A DNA stretch of 17,497 bases from an uncultured Lysobacteraceae bacterium (GTDB lineage: Bacteria; Pseudomonadota; Gammaproteobacteria; Xanthomonadales; Rhodanobacteraceae): positions 1-17,497 of the forward strand of contig CAMLSI010000035.1 of the NCBI GenBank assembly GCA_946482585.1, read 5' to 3'. The notes below the pieces were generated by a model. The model worked only from the letters and a program-made list of their open reading frames with translations, made no database searches and was not told the DNA's origin. Shown piece after piece: positions 7,637 through 14,962 of this stretch (its first letter is position 1; the number at the start of each line of letters is the position of its first letter). The position numbers and the translations under genes were made by a program.

Positions 7637-8671
7637 TCAGCTCATGCCGAGGAAGTGCTGCAGGATGTGATGATGGTCTTCGAAGAACTGCTCTTCGAGG
7701 TTCAGCGCGTCGGCCAGCGGCAGCCACTGCGCCTTCGCCGCATCGTCGCTGCCGCGCACCGGCGGCAGGTCGCCGCTGCCGAACGCGAAATGGAATGCAT
7801 GAGTGATCGTGCGGCCGCGCTGCGAGCGGTCCGGATGATCGAACACGCGCTGGCCGGCGAGCGAACCCTTGAGCACCGGTGCCGGGATCTTCAGGCGAGT
7901 CTCCTCGCGCAGCTCGCGCAGGCAGGCGTCGAGCAGGGTCTCGTCCTGGTTCACGAAGCCGCCCGGCAGCGCCCAGAGTCCCCTGCCCGGTTCGGCGCCG
8001 CGGCGCACGAGCAGCACATGACCGCTGTGCACGACGACGGCATCGACGGTGACGAAGGTCGGCGGATACGGCGCGTGTTCCCAGGCCTTCCTGTAGTTGC
8101 GCAGGAACGTGAATTCGCGCGCGAGCTGTGCATAGCCCGGCGTGCGGCGAAACGCTTCGAGCATGGCCGCGACCGGCGCCGGCACGTTGGCGCGGATCAG
8201 CAGCTGGCCGCCCTCGTCGGCGCTGAACAGGTGTTCGCGAATCTCGGTCGCCGACAGGACTTCGCAATGTTGCACATTGCACAATTCCCATTGCGGAAAT
8301 TCCCGCAGATAGTAGCTCGACGCGTCCTTGTCGCGTCCGACGAGTCCGATGCGGGAGCTCTCGCTGCCGCCGTCGGCGGCGATCGCCGTCGCTACCTGGC
8401 GCTGCACCGCGCCGATCCAGGCGGCTTCGTTATAGAGGTGGTCGGCCAGCGGCTGCAGCAGCAGCCGTTCCGCGTCGGCGCCGGCGGCGGCGCGGATCAT
8501 GACTTCGCGTTCGTTGGCGTTCCAGGGGTTGCGCGTGCTGCGCGGTTTGCCGGCCGAACCGATCAGCACGATGACCTTGCCGGCGATGCGGAGCGCATGG
8601 CGCAGCACGGCGAGATGACCATTGTGGAACGGCTCGAAGCGGCCGATGAAAACGAGATAGTGAAAGCGCAT
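7637..8671 (-). CDS. nadM: Bifunctional NMN adenylyltransferase / Nudix hydrolase
   Basis: The 344-aa fusion protein resembles the NadM-Nudix proteins known from Synechocystis and Francisella. Residues 1-185 are the adenylyltransferase, which makes NAD from NMN and ATP: GRFEPFHNGHL carries the HxGH motif (H16, H19) and LSATEIREHL at 139-148 is the second nucleotide-binding motif. Residues about 200-340 are a Nudix domain; in studied relatives it hydrolyses ADP-ribose. Its Nudix box spans 238-260 (G238, E244, R252, E253, E256, E257) with all metal-binding glutamates present, but the usual glycine near the end is R259. The start has GAGGGA 5 nt upstream. nadV follows, so the two enzymes complete nicotinamide to NAD. 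The Nudix half may recycle ADP-ribose; its true substrate cannot be read from sequence. Confidence 0.95.
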   Translation of the reverse strand: MRFHYLVFIGRFEPFHNGHLAVLRHALRIAGKVIVLIGSAGKPRSTRNPWNANEREVMIRAAAGADAERLLLQPLADHLYNEAAWIGAVQRQVATAIAADGGSESSRIGLVGRDKDASSYYLREFPQWELCNVQHCEVLSATEIREHLFSADEGGQLLIRANVPAPVAAMLEAFRRTPGYAQLAREFTFLRNYRKAWEHAPYPPTFVTVDAVVVHSGHVLLVRRGAEPGRGLWALPGGFVNQDETLLDACLRELREETRLKIPAPVLKGSLAGQRVFDHPDRSQRGRTITHAFHFAFGSGDLPPVRGSDDAAKAQWLPLADALNLEEQFFEDHHHILQHFLGMS

Positions 8672-8721
8672 GAGAATCCCTCGATGCGGTGTGGGTGCGG
8701 CGGTCTATCCGCGGCGTGTGG

Positions 8722-8752
8722 TTATGCTACGAATGAGCATAAGTCGGCGCAA
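8722..8752 (-). promoter_or_regulatory. Predicted nadM-nadV promoter overlapped by a 21-bp palindromic operator
   Basis: On the minus strand, TTGCGC (8752-8747) and TAGCAT (8729-8724) are separated by exactly 17 nt, giving a weak sigma-70 promoter about 50 nt before the nadM start. The perfect inverted repeat TTATGCT-N7-AGCATAA (8722-8742) covers most of the spacer and the whole -10 box, the classic position for a repressor site. NAD salvage genes are controlled by NrtR, NiaR, NadR or NadQ in other bacteria, but I cannot match this sequence to one of their consensus sites from memory. No regulator gene is adjacent. Confidence 0.5.
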
Positions 8753-8802
8753 GTGGCGGTGGGGGGCATTTCCGGCCGACTTTCGGACTTCGTGAACCAA
8801 AT

Positions 8803-8820
8803 CCGGCACCGGCGGTGCGG
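8803..8820 (-). terminator. Hairpin after the diguanylate cyclase gene, possible terminator
   Basis: On the minus strand, CCGCACC and GGTGCCGG pair around a GCC loop (five base pairs, one bulge, two more pairs), 11 nt after the stop codon at 8832-8834. It is followed by ATTTGG, a very short T-run. It would separate the diguanylate cyclase transcript from the nadM promoter just downstream. The evidence is modest. Confidence 0.4.
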
Positions 8821-8831
8821 CAGTTCGCCTT

Positions 8832-11399
8832 CTACGATTCGCTCGTATGCGCTGCGTCCGACGGCACTTCGGTGCTGCGCATGCGATAGGTGTTGCGTCC
8901 GGCGCTTTTTGCGGCATAGAGCGCCTGATCGGCGAGTGCGACGAGGTGGATCGGGTCGACGGCGCCGTTACTGACGACGACGCCGACGCTGGTGGTGATG
9001 CGAATGTCGCCGCTGCCCGTGACCACGTCGTCGTGCATCGCGACGACGAGCTTGGCGGCGATGGCTTCGGCGGCGGCGAGGCCGTCGACGTCTTCGACGA
9101 GCACGATGAATTCGTCGCCGCCGAGCCGTGCGACCAGGTCTTCGCTGCGCACGCAGGCGCTCAGGCGTCGTGCGAATTCGATGATGACTTCGTCGCCGAC
9201 GCCGTGGCCGAGCGTGTCGTTGATGCGCTTGAAATGGTCGATGTCGAGGTAGTAGAGCGCGAGCGGCCGCTGGCGCCGCTGCGCACGCGACAGCGCGACG
9301 GCCAGGCGCTCGTCGAACTGACGGCGGTTCGCCACGCCGGTCATGCTGTCGTTGCGCGCGAGACGCGCGAGTTCCTGCTGCGCCTGTTTCAGTGCGGTGA
9401 TGTCGAAGGTCAGCGCGAAGAAACCGCGCGCCTCGCCAGTGTCGTCGCGATCCGGCACGTAGTGCGACTGGAAATGATAGTGACGCTCCTGAAGGTCGAT
9501 CTCGCCTTCGAAACTCACGCTCTCGCCGCGCAGCGCCGCCTCGACGTGCGGGCGCACCAGCGCATTCGCCTCTTCGCCTTGTACGTCGGCCAGCGTGCGG
9601 CCGAGCACCTGCGACGGATCGAGCCTGAACACGCGGCGGTAGTAGTCGTTGACGAAGCGATAGCGCGTTTCCGCATCGAACTGCGCAATCAGTGCGGGAA
9701 TGTTGTCGGTGACCGCCAGCAGGCGGCGCTGGGTCTCGGCGAGCGCCTGTTCGGCCGCGACGCGCGCGCTGATGTCGCGGCCCGAATACACGATCTCGGC
9801 ACCGCCGGCGGCATCGCCGGCTGCTACGCGCCGGGCGAGCGCTTCGATCCAGACATAATGACCGTCGCGATGCCGCGCGCGATAGGTGAGGGTTGCCGTG
9901 CCGCCTTCGGCGACGAGCCGCGCGATCGCGTTGCGCAGCGGCACGTGATCGTCCGGATGCACGAGTTCCCAGCGCGGTTCGGCCAGCTCTTCGGGCGTCC
10001 AGCCGAGCATTTCCTGCGCCGACGGCGACACGTAGAGCCGGTGTCCGTCGGCGCGCAGGCGCACGACGAGGTCGCGCGAGTTGTCCGCGAGCATGCGATA
10101 GCGCCGCTCGCTGTCGCGGTGACGCAGGTAGGCCGCGCGCAGATGGCGTTTGGCGCGCAGCTGCAGCACGAAGAAGGTCGCGAGCACGACGAGCATGATG
10201 CCGGCCAATGCGATCAGCGCGATCGTCAGACGGTTCCGGTGCGCGAGGCCGGCCGCACGCTCGGCAGCGAGATCGGCTTCCTGCTTGAGCCGCACGAGTT
10301 CGAACTCGCTCTGCGCGTATTTCACGCGGGCGTCGAAATCGGCCGACGACTTCGCACGGTCGGCTTCCTCGAGGCTGCGGCTCAGCTCGATCTCGCGCAG
10401 GATCAGCAATTCCAGTTCGCTGCGGACGGCACGCCGGTGAATCTCGACTGGAATCAGTTCGCGCAGTACGCGCAGTTGTTCGCGCCCCTGATTCAATTTC
10501 CGGAACACCTCGAGAGCGAGGCGCAGTTCGCGCGCCGCGGTGTCCGGGTTCGTCATGCCGGCGGCGAGCCCGAGCACTTCGTGCGCCTGTCCGGCCACTT
10601 GCGCATTGTTCAACTGGGCCGCGAGCGCCAGCATCTCCGTGCCGCTGCGCACCTGCGTCTCGACGTCGTGCTTGCCGTGCGCGACGCGCGCGGTCTCGAG
10701 CAGCAGCTCCGCGCGGAGTTTCGGATCGTCGAGCGTGCCCATGGTCTGCTGCGCGAGCGCCAGGGTCCGCGCCGCGGTTTCGCCTTCGCCGAGCTGCGCT
10801 TCGGCCCGCGCCCGATTGCGCAGCAGGCGTACGCGCATCGGCGGATCGTCGTCGCGGGCGAGGATGGCGAGGCCGCGGTCGGCGTAGTCGATCGCGAGCG
10901 CGTGCTTGCCGAGCGAATAGCTCAGGCTCGAGTACGCGAGGTGTACGTCGGCTTCGAGCAGCCGGTGCGGGCGGAGCTGCAGCACGCGCTGCGCTTCGCC
11001 GAGCAGTCGTTCGCCGCGCGAGAAGTCCTGCAGGGCGATGCTGCCGCGCGCATCGGCGAGCAAGGCGCGCACGAGCAGGAGTTCATCGCTCGTGGCTGCC
11101 GCCGCGTCGCGCGCGCGGCTGCCGGCGTCGCGCTGGCAGCTCCAGTCGGCGATGACGCGACAGGCGTTCGCGCGTGCGAGCTGCAGCAGCGCCAGTTCGC
11201 GCAGATCGCCGCGTTCGTGTGCGGCGTCGATCAGCGGCGACACTTCCGCGATGACCCGGTCGGGTTCGACCAGCGCGCGATGCTCCAGCGCGTGACGCGG
11301 CACGGTTTCGGCCGCGGGCGACGGCGACGCGAGTGCCCACAGCGCCAGCGCGAGCCAGGGCCGCGGCTGCCATCGGTTGTGCCATTCCGTCAGCTTCAT
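8832..11399 (-). CDS. Membrane sensor diguanylate cyclase (TPR-like, TM, PAS, PAS, GGDEF)
   Basis: The 855-aa protein should make cyclic di-GMP from two GTP. A signal peptide (1-30) is followed by a mostly helical, TPR-like region (about 35-320) and a possible coiled coil (about 325-388), predicted periplasmic. A single membrane helix lies at about 391-414. In the cytoplasm come a PAS domain with PAC segment (431-548; WELVHPDDH, YRARHRDGHYVWIEA), a second PAS (554-676) and a GGDEF domain (684-838). The catalytic motif is intact (LGGDEF, G760-F764), as is YLDIDHFKRIND with D719. The product-inhibition I-site RxxD is present as R751-S-E-D754, five residues before GGDEF. No EAL domain is seen. 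The periplasmic part has two cysteines, C80 and C88. The start gives a good signal peptide, although its ribosome site is poor. It is transcribed divergently from recC; its input signal is unknown. Confidence 0.93.
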   Translation of the reverse strand: MKLTEWHNRWQPRPWLALALWALASPSPAAETVPRHALEHRALVEPDRVIAEVSPLIDAAHERGDLRELALLQLARANACRVIADWSCQRDAGSRARDAAAATSDELLLVRALLADARGSIALQDFSRGERLLGEAQRVLQLRPHRLLEADVHLAYSSLSYSLGKHALAIDYADRGLAILARDDDPPMRVRLLRNRARAEAQLGEGETAARTLALAQQTMGTLDDPKLRAELLLETARVAHGKHDVETQVRSGTEMLALAAQLNNAQVAGQAHEVLGLAAGMTNPDTAARELRLALEVFRKLNQGREQLRVLRELIPVEIHRRAVRSELELLILREIELSRSLEEADRAKSSADFDARVKYAQSEFELVRLKQEADLAAERAAGLAHRNRLTIALIALAGIMLVVLATFFVLQLRAKRHLRAAYLRHRDSERRYRMLADNSRDLVVRLRADGHRLYVSPSAQEMLGWTPEELAEPRWELVHPDDHVPLRNAIARLVAEGGTATLTYRARHRDGHYVWIEALARRVAAGDAAGGAEIVYSGRDISARVAAEQALAETQRRLLAVTDNIPALIAQFDAETRYRFVNDYYRRVFRLDPSQVLGRTLADVQGEEANALVRPHVEAALRGESVSFEGEIDLQERHYHFQSHYVPDRDDTGEARGFFALTFDITALKQAQQELARLARNDSMTGVANRRQFDERLAVALSRAQRRQRPLALYYLDIDHFKRINDTLGHGVGDEVIIEFARRLSACVRSEDLVARLGGDEFIVLVEDVDGLAAAEAIAAKLVVAMHDDVVTGSGDIRITTSVGVVVSNGAVDPIHLVALADQALYAAKSAGRNTYRMRSTEVPSDAAHTSES

Positions 11400-11432
11400 C
11401 GATCACTGGGTCAAGGCCGGGACGGTGGACAC

Positions 11433-11466
11433 AGCGTAACCGCGCCGACAGACGCAGCGGTTAACG
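11433..11466. promoter_or_regulatory. Imperfect inverted repeat between divergent diguanylate cyclase and recC genes
   Basis: CGTAACCGC (11435-11443) and GCGGTTAACG (11457-11466) pair over nine positions with one bulged base and a 13-nt loop. A weak minus-strand -10 (TACGCT, 11438-11433) for the cyclase gene overlaps its left arm. On the other side, TAGTCT (11515-11520) is a weak -10 for recC, with no clear -35. Whether the repeat binds a regulator is unknown. Confidence 0.3.
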
Positions 11467-11548
11467 TCGCGTGGAGGCCGTTGCCGGATCGCGCCGCGGC
11501 ACGCTCCGTTGCGCTAGTCTGCGCGCTCTCATCGAACCCTGCGGGTCC

Positions 11549-14500
11549 ATGCAGCACGGAATCATCGTCTATCGCGCCAGCCGGTTGGAGGCGCTGCTGC
11601 CGCCGCTGCTGAGCCTGATGGACGCGGCGCCGCCGGCGCATCCGCTGCAGCCGTTCGACGTGATCGCGGCGCATCCGGGCATCCGCCAGTGGCTGGCGCG
11701 CGCGATCGCGCGCGAACGCGGGGCCGGCGGCATCGCCGCGAACCTGCAGATCGAGCTGCCGAGCGCCTGGCTGGACCGGCTCGCGCGGCAACTGCTCGAC
11801 GAGTCGACGATCGCGCTGCGGCCGTACCGCCGCGAAGCGCTGCGCTGGCGCATCCACGAGGCCCTGCCGTCCGTCGACGACGCCACGGTACGCGGCTACC
11901 TGCGCGGGATCGATGCGCCGCGGCGACGGTTCCAGCTCGCCGACCGTATCGCGGCGATCTATACGCGCTATCTCGTGTATCGGCCCGACTGGCTGCAGGC
12001 CTGGGCAGCCGGCCGCGACGACCTGCCCGCGCCGACCTTTCTCGCGCCGCTGTGGCGCCGCGTGCGCGCCGGCATCGCGCTGCCGCATCGCGGCGAGCGC
12101 CTGACGACGCTGATCCGCCGTCTCGACGAGGCGCCCGCGAACGTGCTGACCGACGAGCCGCTGCACGTGTTCGGCATCAGTCATCTCGCGCCGACCGAGT
12201 TCGCCGCCTTGCGCGCGGTCGCGCGCCGGCGACCGGTCGTGCTCTACGTGCCGGATCCCTGCCGCGAATACTGGGCCGGGCTCCGGCCCGAGCGCGACTA
12301 TCTGAAAGGCCTCGCGCAGCTCGATGCGTTTTCGGGCGACGCCGAAGAGCAGTTCCTGTCGCTGGGCCATCCGCTGCTCGCGAGCTGGGGCCGGCTCGGC
12401 CAGCATTTCGTGCTGGCGCTGGCGGGCGCCGACGACGTCGCCGTCGATATCCGTCACAGCGAAGACGAGGGCCCGGCGACCGCCATGCAGCGGCTCGCGC
12501 GGCTGCAGGACAGCATTCGCCAGCTCGATCCGCAGCGGCTGTCGCCGGCGTCGCCCGAGCGCGACGCGCGGGAGGATCGCAGCCTGCGCGTGCACGCCTG
12601 CCACACCCGGCTGCGCGAGCTCGAAGTGCTGCGCGACGTGCTGCTGCGCGCGCGCGAAGAAAATCCGGCGCTGAAACCGTCGGACATCGTCGTGATGGCG
12701 CCGGACATCCAGGCCTACGTCGCGCTGCTGCCGGCGGTGTTCGGCGAGGCGGGCCGGGCGCACGGTCCGCTGCCGTATCACCTGGCCGACGTACCCGTGA
12801 TGCAGAGCCATGCGCTGCTGCTCGCGTTCGCGAACCTGCTCGACCTGCCGTCCTCGCGGCTCAGCGCGGCGCAGGTGCTCGATCTGCTCGGCGTGACCGA
12901 GATCGCGCGCGCACTCGGCCTCGATGCGTCCGGCGTGGAACTGCTGTCGGGCTGGATCGCGCGCAGCCGCGTGGCATGGGCGCTCGATCCGGACTTCCGC
13001 GCGCGGCTCGGCGTGCCGGCCATCGCGGAACACACGTTCGCCTGGGGCATGGATCGCCTGCTCGCCGGCTACGTGCTCGGCAGCGGCGGCGACGGCGAGA
13101 CTGCCGCACTCACCCTGCCCGACGGCGATGTCATCGTTCCGGTCGAAGGCATTCACGGCGTGCAGGCCGACGTGCTCGGCGCGCTGGACCGCCTGCTGCA
13201 GGTACTCGCGCAGCTCTGCCGCGAGGCGACCCAGCGGCGCAGCCTGCGCAGTTGGGCGAAGCGCTGCGAGACGCTCGTCGATCAGCTGTTCCGCGTCGAG
13301 TTCGGCGACGCGGCCGCCGGCGATGCGCTTGCCGAACTGCGTCGCCTGATCAAGAGCCTCGAGAACGACGCGGCCGACGCTGGCATCGATGTCGACGTCG
13401 AATTCACCGTGGTGCGCGACGTGCTGCGCGAGCGGCTGCTCGCGCTGTCGGAGCGGCAGCGCTTTCTCGTCGGCGGCATGACGGTCTGCGGCATGGTGCC
13501 GCAACGCGCGATTCCGTTCCGCGTCGTCGCCGTGCTCGGCCTCAACGACGGCGAGTTTCCGCGCGCCGGATCGGATGCGGGACTCGATCTCATGGCGACG
13601 CACCGCCGGCTCGGCGATCGCGACGTGCGCAGCGACGACCGTTATCTGTTCCTCGAAACCGTCATGGCCGCGCGCGATCTTCTGCATCTGAGCTACATCG
13701 GCGAGGGCGTGCGCGACGGCAAGCCGCGCAACCCGGCCGCGCCGCTGGCCGAGCTGCTCGCGCTGCTCGACGACACGCACGGATTGCGCGGACTCGCCGA
13801 AGACGCGGCGCCGCGGCCGTGGCTGGTGCGTCACCCGCTGCAGCCGTTCGACGCGCGCTACTTCGATGCGGGCGACCCGCGGCTGTTCTCGTACCGGGCC
13901 GATCTGCTGGCATTGCTGCGCGCATCGGGCATGAGCGCGCCCGCATTCCTCGATGGTACCGCCGCGACGGCGGAGGCGGCGCCGGCGACGTTCGCGCTCG
14001 CGCAGGTACTCGACTACTTCCGCCGCCCGGCGCAGCATCTGCTGCGGCAGCACGGGCTGCGTCTGGATGCGCTCGAACCGGAACGGCTCGCCGACAGCGA
14101 ACCGCTCGATGCGCACTTTGCGCGGATCGAGCGCGTCGCGCCGCGGTTGTTCTTCGACGCGCTCGTGCGCGGAGACGGCGCGCTGTCGCCGCGGCCGCCG
14201 GACTGGCTGCGCCATGGCGGGCTCTGGCCGCCAGTGCGCGCCGGGCAGCAGGCCTGGACCGGGCAGCGCGTGATCGTCGACGCCTGGCTCGCCGAAATCG
14301 CGGCGAGCGAACTGTACGCGGCGGCACCGCCGCGACGTCTGCCGCTCGCGATCGATCTCGCGTTCGCGACGGCCCGCCTGCAGGGCGAACTCGCCCGTGC
14401 GTATCGTGCGCCGGCCGGCGATTGGATCCTCGACGTGCCACAACGCGACGAGGCCGCGCTCGATTTCGGTCAACGCATCGCGCTGTTCCTCGAATGGGCG

Positions 14501-14962
14501 CTGCTGCAGCTCGCGTCGCCGCTGCGGCAGTGCGTGCGCGTGCTGTTGCCGGGCAGCGGCGACAAGCGGCCCTGGCAGCGTTCGCTCGATGCGTGGAACG
14601 CTGCGCTGCAGCGCGCCGACGAAACCGACGCGGCGCGCGCGGCGGCGCTGCGCGCGGAGCTCGCGCGTCGCGTCGACGGCCTGCTCGCAATCTACGCGCA
14701 CGCGCAGCGTCGACCACTCTGGTATTTCCCGAAGACCAGCTGGGTCGCCGCCGATCCCGGAGCGAGCGAGGCGAAAATCCTGCAGTGCTGGATCGGCAAC
14801 GACCACGCCGCCGGCGAACTGTCGCGCGTGCCCGGCTACGAGCGCCTGTTCGCGAGCGGCAGTGCGTTCGAGCCGGGCTCGCCGGCGTTCGTCGAACTCG
14901 TGGATCTGGCGCGCAGGCTGCGGTCGCTGATCATGCTCGACGCGGAGGACGCGCATGGCTGA
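11549..14962 (+). CDS. recC: Exodeoxyribonuclease V subunit RecC
   Basis: RecC is the Chi-scanning, strand-splitting subunit of RecBCD, which repairs double-strand breaks and degrades foreign linear DNA. The product is 1,137 aa (E. coli 1,122). Matches to E. coli RecC run along its length: GIAAN (61-65), RYLVYRPDWL (140-149), the HPLLASWGRLG block near 274, DIVVMAPDIQAYVALLPAVFGEA near 380, IPFRVVAVLGLNDGEFPR near 655-672 and DDRYLFLE near 697. The C-terminal part (from about 812, LDYFRRPAQHLL) is the RecC-specific end domain. No Walker A motif is seen, as expected for its inactive helicase fold. The ATG at 11549 was chosen because it aligns with the family start; a GTG at 11471 would add 26 unrelated residues. 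Several residues that contact Chi in E. coli appear changed. recB overlaps its end by 8 nt. Confidence 0.95.
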   Translation: MQHGIIVYRASRLEALLPPLLSLMDAAPPAHPLQPFDVIAAHPGIRQWLARAIARERGAGGIAANLQIELPSAWLDRLARQLLDESTIALRPYRREALRWRIHEALPSVDDATVRGYLRGIDAPRRRFQLADRIAAIYTRYLVYRPDWLQAWAAGRDDLPAPTFLAPLWRRVRAGIALPHRGERLTTLIRRLDEAPANVLTDEPLHVFGISHLAPTEFAALRAVARRRPVVLYVPDPCREYWAGLRPERDYLKGLAQLDAFSGDAEEQFLSLGHPLLASWGRLGQHFVLALAGADDVAVDIRHSEDEGPATAMQRLARLQDSIRQLDPQRLSPASPERDAREDRSLRVHACHTRLRELEVLRDVLLRAREENPALKPSDIVVMAPDIQAYVALLPAVFGEAGRAHGPLPYHLADVPVMQSHALLLAFANLLDLPSSRLSAAQVLDLLGVTEIARALGLDASGVELLSGWIARSRVAWALDPDFRARLGVPAIAEHTFAWGMDRLLAGYVLGSGGDGETAALTLPDGDVIVPVEGIHGVQADVLGALDRLLQVLAQLCREATQRRSLRSWAKRCETLVDQLFRVEFGDAAAGDALAELRRLIKSLENDAADAGIDVDVEFTVVRDVLRERLLALSERQRFLVGGMTVCGMVPQRAIPFRVVAVLGLNDGEFPRAGSDAGLDLMATHRRLGDRDVRSDDRYLFLETVMAARDLLHLSYIGEGVRDGKPRNPAAPLAELLALLDDTHGLRGLAEDAAPRPWLVRHPLQPFDARYFDAGDPRLFSYRADLLALLRASGMSAPAFLDGTAATAEAAPATFALAQVLDYFRRPAQHLLRQHGLRLDALEPERLADSEPLDAHFARIERVAPRLFFDALVRGDGALSPRPPDWLRHGGLWPPVRAGQQAWTGQRVIVDAWLAEIAASELYAAAPPRRLPLAIDLAFATARLQGELARAYRAPAGDWILDVPQRDEAALDFGQRIALFLEWALLQLASPLRQCVRVLLPGSGDKRPWQRSLDAWNAALQRADETDAARAAALRAELARRVDGLLAIYAHAQRRPLWYFPKTSWVAADPGASEAKILQCWIGNDHAAGELSRVPGYERLFASGSAFEPGSPAFVELVDLARRLRSLIMLDAEDAHG

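Noticed and set aside
7655..8974. A 439-codon plus-strand frame opposite nadM
   Set aside because: NadM motifs on the minus strand are complete; this frame has no recognisable domain and its end runs through the nadM promoter region.
8847..11612. A 921-codon plus-strand frame antisense to the diguanylate cyclase gene
   Set aside because: The minus strand shows an intact signal peptide, PAS domains and GGDEF motif; the plus-strand frame has none.
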